Assembly (NCBI GenBank): GCA_003755025.1
Contig: RJVL01000003.1
Location: 310,001 to 374,000 of the forward strand
Length of the DNA stretch: 64,000 nt
Source of the DNA: Diaphorobacter nitroreducens
GTDB taxonomy: Bacteria; Pseudomonadota; Gammaproteobacteria; Burkholderiales; Burkholderiaceae_C
Direction: 5' to 3'
Below, piece by piece: positions 39,546 through 48,683 of this stretch. The first letter of the stretch is position 1. Each line of letters starts with the position of its first letter. The translations under genes were made by a program, and so were the position numbers. The notes under the pieces were generated by a model that made no database searches, was not told where the DNA came from, and saw only the letters and a program-made list of their open reading frames with translations.

Positions 39546-40693
39546 AGTTTCCCCGTCTGCAGCGCCGCACGCTGGCGCTGATCGCCGTCATTGCGCCGCT
39601 GGTGGCGCTGTTCGTTTATGTCGCTCTGCGTTCGGGGCCGCTGGCGCCCGTGGCGGTCACGCTGGGCAGCGTGCAATCGCGCGCCATTGCTCCGGCACTC
39701 TCGGGCATCGGCACGGTGCAGGCGCGGTATCTGTACAAGATCGGCCCCACCTTCGCGGGGCGCGTGCAGCGCCTGGACGTGCAGGTGGGCGACAGGGTTG
39801 AGGCTGGGCAGGTGCTGGGCGAAATGGACCCGGTGGACCTGGACGACCGCGTGCGCGCACAGCAGGCGGCCATCAAGAGCGCCGAGGCCGCGCTGCGCCA
39901 GGCAGAGGCCAGGCAGAGCTATGCGCAGACCCAGCACCAGCGCTACGGGAAACTGGTGGCGGTGCGCGGCACCAGCGAGGAAAGCTACGCCACCAAGCAG
40001 CAGGAACTGGCCGTGGCAGACGCCGCGCTGGCCGCTGCCCGCGAGGATGCGAGCCGTCTGCGCGCTGACTTGCAGGCATTGCGCGCGCAGCGTGGCAACC
40101 TGCGGCTGGTGTCGCCCGTGGCCGGCATGGTGGCTGCGCGCGATGCCGACCCTGGCACGACCGTGGTGGCGGGGCAGGCGGTGGTAAAGCTCATCGACCC
40201 GGCCAGCCTGTGGATCGACACGCGCTTTGACCAGATCACCGCCCAAGGGTTGGCGGCACAGCTACCGGCCGAGGTGGTGCTGCGCTCGCGCCGCGGGGAC
40301 AACCTGGTCGGCAGCGTGCTGCGCGTCGAGCCCCTGGCGGACGCGGTGACAGAGGAGACGCTGGCCAAGATCGTCTTCGATGCACCGGTTACACCGCTGC
40401 CCCCCGTCGGTGAACTGGCCGAGGTCACCGTGCGCCTGCCGGCACTGCCCGAAGCGCCCACCATCCCCAATGCGGCCATCCGCTTCGTGGACGGGCAGCG
40501 CGGCGTGTGGAAGCTGGTCGGCGGCAAGCCGCAGTTTGCGCAGGTACGCCTGGGCCGTGCGGACCTCGACGGCCATGTGCAGGTGCTGGACGGGCTGGCC
40601 GTGGGCGACTCCATCGTGGTGTACAGCGAGAGGGCGCTCACGGCGCGCAGCCGCGTGCACGTGGTCGAGCGCATTGCCGGGGTGGCGCCTTGA
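39542..40693 (+). CDS. HlyD/DevB-like periplasmic adaptor (membrane fusion protein)
   Basis: Periplasmic adaptor of an ABC exporter, 383 residues. One N-terminal membrane helix (about 10-28) anchors it; a lipoyl-like half (GTVQARYLYKIGPTFAGRVQ and DVQVGDRVEAGQVLGEMDP) precedes a helical hairpin (about 95-165, QAAIKSAEAALRQAEARQSY), the second lipoyl half (LVSPVAGMVAARDADPGTTV) and beta-barrel domains. It overlaps tetR by 4 bases and the permease gene by 4, so the operon is tightly coupled. With the MacB/DevC-type permease and ATPase that follow, it should form a tripartite exporter with an outer-membrane protein encoded elsewhere. Confidence 0.92.
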   Translation: MKFPRLQRRTLALIAVIAPLVALFVYVALRSGPLAPVAVTLGSVQSRAIAPALSGIGTVQARYLYKIGPTFAGRVQRLDVQVGDRVEAGQVLGEMDPVDLDDRVRAQQAAIKSAEAALRQAEARQSYAQTQHQRYGKLVAVRGTSEESYATKQQELAVADAALAAAREDASRLRADLQALRAQRGNLRLVSPVAGMVAARDADPGTTVVAGQAVVKLIDPASLWIDTRFDQITAQGLAAQLPAEVVLRSRRGDNLVGSVLRVEPLADAVTEETLAKIVFDAPVTPLPPVGELAEVTVRLPALPEAPTIPNAAIRFVDGQRGVWKLVGGKPQFAQVRLGRADLDGHVQVLDGLAVGDSIVVYSERALTARSRVHVVERIAGVAP

Positions 40694-41889
40694 TCAGCCT
40701 GGCAGGGCGCGACATTCTGCATGCCTGGGGGAAGTTCGTCTTCACCGGCATCGGCCTGGGCCTGCTGATCGGCGTGACGCTGACCATGGCGGGCGTCTAC
40801 CGCGGCATGGTGGACGACGGCAAGGTGCTGCTGGACAACAGCGGCGCCGACCTGTGGGTGGTGCAGAAAGACACGCTGGGCCCCTACGCGGAATCCTCCA
40901 GCGTGCCCGACGACCTGTGGCGCGGCATCCGCGCCATGCCGGGCGTGGCGCAGGCCGCCAACATCACCTACCTGACCATGCAGGTGGGCCACGGCGACAA
41001 GGATGTGCGCTCCATGGTGGTGGGCATCACCGCGAGCGGCCCAGGCGCGCCCGGCTGGCCACCGCAGTTGGTGGCGGGGCGCCAGATCACGCGCGGCCAT
41101 TACGAGGCCGTCGCCGACGTGGCGGCCGGCGTGCGTCTGGGCGATGTGCTGAAGATTCGGCGCAACCACTACACGGTGGTGGGCCTCACGCGGCGCATGG
41201 TCTCGTCCAGCGGCGACCCGATGGTGTTCATACCGTTGAAAGATGCGCAGGAGGCGCAGTTCCTCAAGGACAACGACGCCATCCTCATGCAGCGCCGCCG
41301 CACCGAGGCCAACCCGGCCTTCAACCGCCCCGGCGTTCCCGACCTGTTGGATGCGGTGGTGGCCTCGCAAACCAGCAACAGCTATGTGAATGCCGTGCTG
41401 GTGCGCATGCAGCCGGGCTTCACATCTGAGGAGGTGGCCGAGCCCATCCGCCGCTGGAAGCGGCTCACGGTGTACGACCGGGCGCAGATGGAAGGCATCC
41501 TCGTGGGCAAGCTCATCGCCACATCGGCCAAGCAGATCGGCATGTTCCTGGTGATCCTGGCGCTGGTCAGTGCGGCCATCGTGGCTTTTCTCATCTACAC
41601 GCTGACGATGGACAAGATCCGCGAGATTGCCGTGCTCAAGCTCATCGGCACGCGCAACCGCACCATCGCCTGGATGATCCTGCAGCAGGCGCTGGTGCTG
41701 GGCGTGATCGGCTTCGTCGTTGGCAAGATAACGGCCACCTTTGCCGCGCCGCTGTTTCCCAAATACGTGCTGCTGGTGCCGTTCGATACGGTGGCGGGGT
41801 TCATCGCGGTGCTGGCGATCTGCGTGCTCTCCAGCGTGGTGGCCATCCGCATGGCGCTGCGGGTCGATCCGGCCGAAGCGATAGGGTGA
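40690..41889 (+). CDS. DevC/FtsX-type ABC transporter permease
   Basis: Inner-membrane permease of 399 residues. A first helix near 12-35 (FVFTGIGLGLLIGVTLTMAG), a large periplasmic domain (about 40-270), and three helices near 285-310, 335-355 and 362-385 define the MacB/FtsX fold; DKIREIAVLKLIGTRNRTIA is the typical cytoplasmic loop. The start is a TTG at 40690 whose bases overlap the upstream TGA (TTGA); no ATG fits without removing the first helix. Coupled translation would explain the absent ribosome site. DevC-like rather than full MacB, because the ATPase is a separate gene. Confidence 0.88.
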   Translation: MISLAGRDILHAWGKFVFTGIGLGLLIGVTLTMAGVYRGMVDDGKVLLDNSGADLWVVQKDTLGPYAESSSVPDDLWRGIRAMPGVAQAANITYLTMQVGHGDKDVRSMVVGITASGPGAPGWPPQLVAGRQITRGHYEAVADVAAGVRLGDVLKIRRNHYTVVGLTRRMVSSSGDPMVFIPLKDAQEAQFLKDNDAILMQRRRTEANPAFNRPGVPDLLDAVVASQTSNSYVNAVLVRMQPGFTSEEVAEPIRRWKRLTVYDRAQMEGILVGKLIATSAKQIGMFLVILALVSAAIVAFLIYTLTMDKIREIAVLKLIGTRNRTIAWMILQQALVLGVIGFVVGKITATFAAPLFPKYVLLVPFDTVAGFIAVLAICVLSSVVAIRMALRVDPAEAIG

Positions 41890-41899
41890 GGACGCAGCA

Positions 41900-42610
41900 A
41901 TGAGCAGGAAAGGGATCCACATTGAGCGCCTGACCAAGCGCTACGGCTCCGGCGACACGGCGTTCCTCGCCCTCAAGGACGTGAACATGCACGTGGCACC
42001 GGGTGAGGTGGTGGGCCTGATCGGCCCTTCCGGCTCGGGCAAGAGCACGCTGCTCAAGTGCCTGGGCGCGGTGATCGACCCCACGTCGGGCCGCATGACG
42101 CTGGGCGACACCGTGATCTATGACGACGGCTGGCAAGTACCCGACCTGCGCGCGCTGCGCCGCGACCAGATCGGCTTCGTGTTCCAGGCGCCGTACCTGA
42201 TCCAGTTTCTGGATGCCACCGACAACGTGGCGCTGCTGCCCATGCTGGCCGGCGTGCCCAACGACGAGGCGCGCCGCCGCGCACTGGAGTTGCTCACGGC
42301 CCTGGACGTGCAGCACCGCGCCACGGCCATGCCATCGCAACTGTCGGGCGGGGAGCAGCAGCGTGTGGCCATCGCCCGCGGCTTGGTCAACCGCCCGCCG
42401 GTGATCCTGGCCGACGAGCCCACGGCGCCGCTGGATTCGCAACGTGCCATGGCGGTGATCCGCATCCTGAACGACATGGCTCGGCGCCTGGAAACGGCCA
42501 TCATCGTCGTCACGCACGACGAGAAGATCATTCCCACCTTCAAGCGCATCTACCACATACGCGACGGCGTGACCCACGAAGAGGCGGGCGAGGGGCGCGG
42601 CTTCGAGTGA
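41900..42610 (+). CDS. DevA/LolD-type ABC transporter ATP-binding protein
   Basis: Cytoplasmic ATPase of 236 residues for the exporter. Walker A is GPSGSGKST (42-50), the signature [20 protein letters not shown], Walker B VILADEPT and the switch His in VVTHDEK. The sequence after Walker B reads APLDSQRA where relatives usually have AALDS. GAGGA lies upstream of the ATG, 10 bases after the permease stop. It is the last gene of the tetR-adaptor-permease-ATPase operon; palindromic repeat H follows. Confidence 0.94.
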   Translation: MSRKGIHIERLTKRYGSGDTAFLALKDVNMHVAPGEVVGLIGPSGSGKSTLLKCLGAVIDPTSGRMTLGDTVIYDDGWQVPDLRALRRDQIGFVFQAPYLIQFLDATDNVALLPMLAGVPNDEARRRALELLTALDVQHRATAMPSQLSGGEQQRVAIARGLVNRPPVILADEPTAPLDSQRAMAVIRILNDMARRLETAIIVVTHDEKIIPTFKRIYHIRDGVTHEEAGEGRGFE

Positions 42611-42623
42611 AGCGGCGATCTTG

Positions 42624-42678
42624 ATGAAATCAGGCTCTAGCGCCCGTCCAGCAAGCGCGAGAAGCTATTAAAAGTGGA
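42624..42678 (+). repeat. Palindromic intergenic repeat, copy H
   Basis: GAAATCAGGCTCTAGCGCCC, then CAGCAAGCGCGAGAAGCTAT and TAAAAG. It lies between the convergent exporter ATPase and transglycosylase genes. Confidence 0.8.
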
Positions 42679-42689
42679 GTAACGCCCGC

Positions 42690-44090
42690 TCAATGCGTCA
42701 GCAGTCGCTGCAATAGTTCGCGCGTGGCATAGCCATCGGCGGGCAAGCCCACACTTTGCTGGTAGCGGCGCACCCCAGCGCGCGTGGCGGGTCCTGCCAC
42801 GCCGTCGGGCGTGCCGGTGTCCAGGCCGCGCGCGTTCAGCGCCTCCTGCAGCGCGCGTACTTCGCTGCGCGACAGAGGCTGCAGTTCGCGCGGCCAGGCG
42901 GATGCCAGGCCCGCGCCGCCGTCGATCTGCCGTGCCAGCAGGCCGACGGCCAGGGCGTAGTTCACCGAGTTGTTGTAGCGCAGCAGCGCGCGGAAGTTGG
43001 GCCCGACCAGGATGGCGGGACCACGCGCGCCTGCCGGGGTAAGGACGGAGGCGTCCTGCAGCGGCGGCAGTTCTGCGCCATCCACCCCGCGCACCCCTTC
43101 AGCGGCCCAGTCGCTGCTGGCCTGGCGCACGCTCAGTTCGGCGCGTGCGTAGTCGAAGCCGGGCGGCAGCAGCACTTCGGCGCCCCACGGCTCACCGCTC
43201 TTCCAGCCCGAATGGGACAGGAAGTTGGCCGTGGACGCCACCACGTCGGGCACGCTGCCCCAGATGTCGCGCCGCCCGTCCCCGTCGGCATCCACCGCGT
43301 GGGCAAGGAACACCGAAGGCAGAAACTGCGTGTGCCCCATGGCCCCGGCCCAGGAGCCGATGAGCGCGTCGGCCGCGATGTCGCCCTGGTCCACGATGCG
43401 CAACGCGGCCAGCAGCTCGCGCTGGGCCCATGCGCTGCGGCGCCCGTCGTAGGCGAGGGTGGCCAGCGCATCCACGGTGCGGAAGCTGCCGAAGTTGCGG
43501 CCATAGTTGCTCTCCATGCCCCAGATGGCCGTGACCACGCTGGCGGGCACGCCGTAGCGCTGCGCGGCCGCGTCCAGCGCGTCGGCGTACTGGCGCCGCT
43601 GCTCGCGTCCCTGCGCAATACGCTGGGGTGACACGGCGCTGTCCAGGTAGGCCCAGGGCGGGCGGGTGAATTCGGGCTGGGCGCGGTCCAGTTCCACCAC
43701 GCGCGGTTGCCACTGCACCTGGCCCAGGGTGGCGGCCACGGTCTGCGGTCGGATGCCGGCGGCCAGCGCCTCGCGTTCAAAGGCGCTCACCCAGGCGTGA
43801 AAGCCGGCCAGTGTGGCCGCAGTGGTGCCCGCCTGCGCCGGGGCTACCGGCGTGCTCGCAGGTTCCACGGTGGATGCTGCCGGGGCAGGCGCCGGGGTGG
43901 TGGGCGCTGCGGGCGACGGCAGTTGGGGGATGACCGGCGCGGGAGCAAGGGCGCTGGGTGCAGCGGATGGAGCCGCTACGGCGGGGGTCGCTGGCGGAGC
44001 GGAGGCGCACCCCGCCAGTGCTGCCAGGCCGAGTGCGGAGGCGGCGGCGCGGCGCCGGGCGAGGGTGTCGGGCATGAAGAGAAAACGCAT
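42690..44090 (-). CDS. MltB-family lytic murein transglycosylase
   Basis: Outer-membrane lipoprotein that cleaves peptidoglycan glycan strands, forming 1,6-anhydro ends. It has 466 residues: signal ending LAALAGC (lipid Cys28), a Pro/Ala/Thr-rich linker (30-90), the catalytic domain (about 95-390) with the catalytic Glu194 in AIWGMESNYGRNFG, and a C-terminal PG_binding_1 domain (about 400-465, EVRALQEALNARGLDTGTPD). The last domain separates it from classical E. coli MltB and fits the MltB_2 group. The start is uncertain: ATGs at 44114, 44090 and 44075 all keep the signal, none has a ribosome site, and CACAAT ends six bases before 44090. Confidence 0.9.
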   Translation of the reverse strand: MRFLFMPDTLARRRAAASALGLAALAGCASAPPATPAVAAPSAAPSALAPAPVIPQLPSPAAPTTPAPAPAASTVEPASTPVAPAQAGTTAATLAGFHAWVSAFEREALAAGIRPQTVAATLGQVQWQPRVVELDRAQPEFTRPPWAYLDSAVSPQRIAQGREQRRQYADALDAAAQRYGVPASVVTAIWGMESNYGRNFGSFRTVDALATLAYDGRRSAWAQRELLAALRIVDQGDIAADALIGSWAGAMGHTQFLPSVFLAHAVDADGDGRRDIWGSVPDVVASTANFLSHSGWKSGEPWGAEVLLPPGFDYARAELSVRQASSDWAAEGVRGVDGAELPPLQDASVLTPAGARGPAILVGPNFRALLRYNNSVNYALAVGLLARQIDGGAGLASAWPRELQPLSRSEVRALQEALNARGLDTGTPDGVAGPATRAGVRRYQQSVGLPADGYATRELLQRLLTH

Positions 44091-44158
44091 GCGGCCATTG
44101 TGCCGGCCTGCCATGCATACTTCGCCCTGGCACTGTTTCCGGCTGCAACTTCTTCCTC

Positions 44159-45598
44159 ATGCACACTTTTCTCTGGCACGACTACGAAACCTTTGGCGCC
44201 AACACGCGCCGCGACCGCCCCGCACAGTTCGCCGCCGTCCGCACCGATGCCGAGCTCAACGAGATCGGCGAGCCGCTGATGATCTACTGCCGCCCGGCCA
44301 ACGACTATCTGCCGGATCCGCAGTCGTGCCTGATCACCGGTATCACGCCCCAGCTGTGCCTGGAAAAGGGTTTGCCCGAGCGCGAATTCGCCGCCCGCAT
44401 CGAGGCCGAGCTGGCGCTGCCCGGCACCATCGGCGTGGGCTACAACACCATCCGTTTCGACGACGAGATCACGCGCTTCATGTTCTGGCGCAATCTCATG
44501 GACCCCTATGCGCGCGAGTGGCAGAACCAGTGCGGCCGCTGGGACCTGCTGGATGTGGTGCGCCTGACCTACGCGCTGCGCCCCGAGGGCATCGCGTGGC
44601 CCGAGGTGGACGGCAAGCCCAGCTTCCGCCTGGAGCATCTGTCCAAGGCCAACGGCCTGGCGCACGAGGCCGCGCACGACGCGCTGTCGGACGTGCGCGC
44701 GACCATCGCGCTGGCGCGGCTCATCCGTTCACACAACCCCCGGCTGTTTGACTTCGCGCTGTCCCTGCACAAGAAGGACCGCGTGGCTGCCGAGCTGCGC
44801 CTGCCCACCACGGCGCAGGAGGCACGGCCGTTCCTGCACGTCTCGGGCATGTTCCCCGCCGAACGCGGCTGCCTGGCCGTGATGTGGCCGCTGGCCAGCC
44901 ACCCAACCAACAAGAATGAGCTGCTGGCCTGGGACCTGGCGCAAGACCCTTCCGAGCTGGCCCGGCTGTCCGCTGACGAGATCCGCACGCGCCTGTTCAC
45001 GCGCGCAGCCGACCTGCCCGAGGGCGTGACACGCCTGCCGCTCAAGAGCGTGCACCTGAACAAGTCGCCGATGGTGGTGGGTAACCTCAATACGCTCACG
45101 CCGGCCATGGCGCAGCGCTGGGGCATCGACCTGCCACAGGCCGCGCAACATGCCGCCGCGGCGCGCGCGTTGCCCGACCTGACGGCCGTCTGGGCCCAGG
45201 TGTTCCAGCGCCCTGCGGAGGGGCCGCTGGATGTGGACCAGGACCTGTACGGGGGCTTCGTGGGCAATGAGGACCGCCGCCGCCTGAACCGTCTGCGCGC
45301 ATTGCCCGGCGAAGAGCTGGCGCACGAGCGCCTGGGTTTTGACGACGCGCGCCTGGCCGAGCTGGTCTGGCGCTACCGTGCGCGCAACTTCCCGCACACG
45401 CTCTCGCCCGAGGAGCAGGAGCGCTGGGAGGCGCACCGCGTCGCCATGCTGGTGGAGGGCGAGGGCGGCGGGCTGACGTTCGACGCGCTGTTCGAGCGCC
45501 TGGACACGCTGGGTGCCGAGGCCGATGACGAACGCACCGAGGCCATCCTCGGCGCGGTGTACGACTACGCCGAGAGCATCGCGCCCGGCATGGACTGA
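44159..45598 (+). CDS. sbcB: Exodeoxyribonuclease I
   Basis: Single-strand 3'-5' exonuclease of 479 residues, acting in recombination and mismatch repair. The DEDDh active site begins WHDYETFG with Asp8 and Glu10; later motifs include GVGYNTIRFDDEITRFMFWR and the HEAAHDALSDVRATIALARL block with the catalytic His/Asp. The C-terminal SH3-like and helical domains that bind SSB follow (NKSPMVVGNLNTLTPAMAQR). Length matches E. coli ExoI. The sirtuin gene begins 9 bases after its stop, suggesting co-transcription. It is divergent from the transglycosylase gene (68 bases). Confidence 0.96.
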   Translation: MHTFLWHDYETFGANTRRDRPAQFAAVRTDAELNEIGEPLMIYCRPANDYLPDPQSCLITGITPQLCLEKGLPEREFAARIEAELALPGTIGVGYNTIRFDDEITRFMFWRNLMDPYAREWQNQCGRWDLLDVVRLTYALRPEGIAWPEVDGKPSFRLEHLSKANGLAHEAAHDALSDVRATIALARLIRSHNPRLFDFALSLHKKDRVAAELRLPTTAQEARPFLHVSGMFPAERGCLAVMWPLASHPTNKNELLAWDLAQDPSELARLSADEIRTRLFTRAADLPEGVTRLPLKSVHLNKSPMVVGNLNTLTPAMAQRWGIDLPQAAQHAAAARALPDLTAVWAQVFQRPAEGPLDVDQDLYGGFVGNEDRRRLNRLRALPGEELAHERLGFDDARLAELVWRYRARNFPHTLSPEEQERWEAHRVAMLVEGEGGGLTFDALFERLDTLGAEADDERTEAILGAVYDYAESIAPGMD

Positions 45599-45607
45599 GG
45601 GGCTGTG

Positions 45608-46492
45608 ATGCAAGCTGCCGCCGACGTTGATGCGCTGCTTGACTTCGTGCGCCGCCACCCGCGGTTGTTCGTCATCACGGGCGCGGGCTGCAGTACGGAG
45701 GTGGGCATTCCCGACTACCGCGACCACAACGGTGAATGGAAGCGCCCCCAGCCCGTCACCTTCCAGGCCTTCATGGGTGATGAAGCCACGCGCCGGCGCT
45801 ATTGGGCGCGCAGCCTGCTGGGCTGGCGGGTGATGGGCAGCGCCCAGCCCGGTTCTGCGCACCGTGCGCTGGCTGCGCTGGAAGCGGCGGGCCGTATCGA
45901 ACTGCTGTTGACCCAGAACGTGGACGGCCTGCACAGCGCAGCGGGCAGCCAGCGCACGCTGGACCTGCACGGGCGCATCGACACCGTGCTGTGCATGGAC
46001 TGCGGCATGCGTGCGCCGCGTGCCGCGTTGCAACACGAACTGGAGCGGCGCAACCCTGGATGGGTGGCGCTGCAGGCCGGCGCCGCGCCCGATGGGGACG
46101 CCGATCTGGACGGACGGGACTTCGGCGGCTTCGATGTGCCTTCCTGCGCGCACTGCGGCAACGGCCTGCTCAAGCCCGACGTGGTGTTCTTTGGCGAGAG
46201 CGTGCCGCGCGAGCGTGTGGAGGCCGCGCGCGCGGCGCTGGCACGCTCGCACGCGGTGCTCGTCGTGGGCTCGTCGCTCATGGTGTATTCGGGCTTCCGG
46301 TTCGTGCAGGCGGCGGTCGATGCGGGCCTGCCGGTGGCAGCGGTCAACCAGGGGCGTACACGGGCCGACGGGCTGCTGGCGCTCAAGCTCGAGCAGGACG
46401 CAGGCACTGCCCTGCAGGCGTTGGCCCACGCGTGGGCGCAGCCCCATGCCAGCGTGCCCGCCGCGGTTGCTGGGCTCGTCAGCGGCCGTTGA
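45608..46492 (+). CDS. Sir2-family NAD-dependent protein deacylase (sirtuin)
   Basis: Cytoplasmic sirtuin of 294 residues that would remove acyl groups from lysines using NAD+. NAD-binding GAGCS starts at Gly25; TQNVDGLH is at 102-109; the catalytic His121 is in TLDLHGRID; the zinc is bound by Cys129, Cys132, Cys180 and Cys183. The spacing between the two Cys pairs is long, with an Asp/Gly-rich loop. GAGGGG upstream favours the ATG at 45608 over the GTG three bases earlier. It follows sbcB closely. It looks like the class II/SIRT4-like type because of GIPDYRDHNGEWKRPQP, so deacetylase activity should not be assumed. Confidence 0.92.
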   Translation: MQAAADVDALLDFVRRHPRLFVITGAGCSTEVGIPDYRDHNGEWKRPQPVTFQAFMGDEATRRRYWARSLLGWRVMGSAQPGSAHRALAALEAAGRIELLLTQNVDGLHSAAGSQRTLDLHGRIDTVLCMDCGMRAPRAALQHELERRNPGWVALQAGAAPDGDADLDGRDFGGFDVPSCAHCGNGLLKPDVVFFGESVPRERVEAARAALARSHAVLVVGSSLMVYSGFRFVQAAVDAGLPVAAVNQGRTRADGLLALKLEQDAGTALQALAHAWAQPHASVPAAVAGLVSGR

Positions 46493-46562
46493 TGCTATCG
46501 TGCGGTCCCAAAGCGCCGCCTGGCCGCGTGCCGTGCAGCGCATAGCTTGCATAGGAGACACC

Positions 46563-48572
46563 ATGCACCGCACCGCAACGCCCGGCGCGCATCCTTCCGC
46601 GGGTGCCGCGCTGGCGCTGACCACGGCAGGCGTCGTCGCCCAGGCCCACGCCCGCTCGCAGTCGTTCGGGCTGCAGCCCCATGAGCAGGCCGACCTGCAC
46701 CTGCTGGACCGCCAGACCCTGGCCTGGACCGTGGCACGCAACGAGGCCCTGTGCGCCCATGCGCGCCCCGTCATGGAAACCCTGGCGCAGCAGCTGCGCG
46801 GCACGCAGAGCATGGTGATGCTGACCGACGCGCAGGGGGTGATCCTGCATGCCGAGGGCGATGATGCCTTCCTGGACCGCGCCGGCCGCGTGGCCCTGCA
46901 GCCCGGTGCGGGCTGGTCGGAGCGCAGCAAGGGCACCAACGCCATTGGTACGGCGCTGGCCCTGGGCGATGCGGTGCAGATCAACGGGCGCCAGCATTAC
47001 CTGGAAGCCAACCAGTTCCTCACCTGTTCATGCGCTCCCATCCTGGACCCGCAGGGGCAGATCCTCGGTGCGCTGGACGTGAGCGGCGACCGCCGTGGCC
47101 ACAGCGCCCACACGCTGGCGCTGGTGCGCATGTCCGCCGCGATGGTGGAGAACCACCTCTTCGGCAAGGTGTACGAGGATGCCGTGCGCCTGCGCTTTCA
47201 TGCGCGCGCCGAGTTCCTGGGCACGCTCATGGAAGGGCTGGCGGCGTTTACCCCGCAGGGGCGCTTTCTGGCGGCCAACCGCAGCGCGCAGTTCCAGCTG
47301 GGGTTGTCGGGACCGGCGCTGGCGGCACACACCTTCACCTCGCTGTTCGGCCTGTCGATGGGCGCGCTGCTGGAGCATGCGCGCCGCTCGGTGCCCACGC
47401 TGCTGGCGCTGCAACTGCCGGCAGGCGTGTCGGTGCACGCACAGGTGGAGTTTGCGCCACGCGGCGGCGTCACGCTGCCGGTGTGCCCGGACGTCCCGGC
47501 CGAGGCTCCGCCGCCGCGCGCGCGGCCTGCTGCGGCCCCGGGCCTGTCCAGCCTGCGCTACCTGGACACGGGCGATGCCCAGCTGGCGCAGGTGATCGAG
47601 CGCGTCACGCGGCTGCTGGGGCGTGGCGTGCCCACGATGATCCTGGGTGAGACGGGCACCGGCAAGGAGCTGCTGGCGCGTGCCATCCATAACGACGGCC
47701 CGCGCGCGCGGGGGCCCTTCGTGGCGGTGAACTGCGCGTCCATTCCCGAGTCGCTGATCGAGGCCGAGCTGTTCGGCTACGAAGAGGGCGCCTTCACCGG
47801 CGCGCGCCGCAAGGGCAGCGTGGGCAAGATCGTGCAGGCGCACGGCGGCACGCTGTTCCTGGACGAGATTGGCGACATGCCGCTCGCCATGCAGGCGCGG
47901 CTGCTGCGCGTGCTGCAGGAGCGCAGCGTGGCGCCTCTGGGCAGCACGCGGCAGATCGAGGTGGACGTGAACGTGGTCTGCGCCACGCACCGCAACCTGC
48001 GCGCCATGATGGCCGACGGCCAGTTTCGTGACGACCTGTACTACCGGCTGAACGGCCTGGTAGTGCGACTGCCTGCGCTGCGCGAGCGCACGGACCTGGC
48101 GGTGATCGTGCAGCGGTTGCTGCGCGCCCAGCATGACTCTCCCGCCGCAGACAGCCCCATGCCGGTGGCGCCCGAGGTGATGGCGTTGTTCGCCGCCCAC
48201 GCCTGGCCGGGCAACCTGCGCCAGCTGTCCAACGTGCTGCGCACGGCGGCGCTGTTGGCTGAAGGGGCTGACGCGATCACGTGCGCGCACCTGCCGGAGG
48301 ACTTCCTGGAGGAATGCGAGGCGCTGGCGCAGCAGGGCCGCGTGGTGGCGCAGGCGTTCTCTCAGCCGGCGGTGCCGCCAGCGGACGGCGCGCGTGCCGC
48401 GGTCCCGGCCCCGGCCCCGGCCAGCGTGCGGCCGCTGGGCGATGTGGCGGCCCATGCGCTGCAGCAGGCACTGGATGCGCACGCGGGCAATGTCTCCGCC
48501 GCCGCGCGCGCGCTGGGCGTGTCGCGCAACACGGTGTACCGCTACCTGCGCGCGCAGTCGCGTCGCTCCTGA
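46563..48572 (+). CDS. AcoR-like sigma-54-dependent transcriptional activator
   Basis: Enhancer-binding activator of 669 residues. An N-terminal GAF sensor (about 60-205) contains the AcoR-type SKGTNAIGTALALG motif; a PAS-like linker follows (about 210-300); the AAA+ domain (about 330-560) has Walker A GETGTGKE (362-369), the sigma-54 contact loop GAFTGA (409-414) and Walker B LFLDE (431-435); a Fis-type helix-turn-helix closes the protein (AGNVSAAARALGVSRNTVYR, 641-660). GGAGA precedes the ATG. It is convergent with the DUF779-adh-ald operon, which has a perfect sigma-54 promoter, so it is almost certainly that operon's activator; the inducer is probably an alcohol, aldehyde or acetoin-like compound. 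Confidence 0.95.
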   Translation: MHRTATPGAHPSAGAALALTTAGVVAQAHARSQSFGLQPHEQADLHLLDRQTLAWTVARNEALCAHARPVMETLAQQLRGTQSMVMLTDAQGVILHAEGDDAFLDRAGRVALQPGAGWSERSKGTNAIGTALALGDAVQINGRQHYLEANQFLTCSCAPILDPQGQILGALDVSGDRRGHSAHTLALVRMSAAMVENHLFGKVYEDAVRLRFHARAEFLGTLMEGLAAFTPQGRFLAANRSAQFQLGLSGPALAAHTFTSLFGLSMGALLEHARRSVPTLLALQLPAGVSVHAQVEFAPRGGVTLPVCPDVPAEAPPPRARPAAAPGLSSLRYLDTGDAQLAQVIERVTRLLGRGVPTMILGETGTGKELLARAIHNDGPRARGPFVAVNCASIPESLIEAELFGYEEGAFTGARRKGSVGKIVQAHGGTLFLDEIGDMPLAMQARLLRVLQERSVAPLGSTRQIEVDVNVVCATHRNLRAMMADGQFRDDLYYRLNGLVVRLPALRERTDLAVIVQRLLRAQHDSPAADSPMPVAPEVMALFAAHAWPGNLRQLSNVLRTAALLAEGADAITCAHLPEDFLEECEALAQQGRVVAQAFSQPAVPPADGARAAVPAPAPASVRPLGDVAAHALQQALDAHAGNVSAAARALGVSRNTVYRYLRAQSRRS

Positions 48573-48621
48573 AAAAGGAGCGATTTGCGCTGGTTGGGCG
48601 GGCGATTCAGTCGAAATTTAT

Positions 48622-48666
48622 CTGAAAAACGCCGCCGATACAGCGCGAGCAGCTATTAAATAAAGA
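48622..48666 (+). repeat. Palindromic intergenic repeat, copy I (shortened)
   Basis: TGAAAAACGCCGCCGATACA then GCGCGAGCAGCTATTAAA. The left arm is partly lost, and the right AGCTATT end is intact. It lies between the convergent acoR-like and DUF779 genes. Confidence 0.6.
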
Positions 48667-48683
48667 GCAACACTAGAGCAGCG

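Noticed and set aside
44729-46984. 751-residue open frame spanning three genes on the opposite strand
   Set aside because: It crosses sbcB, the sirtuin and the activator gene, all firmly identified; long stop-free antisense frames are normal at this GC content.
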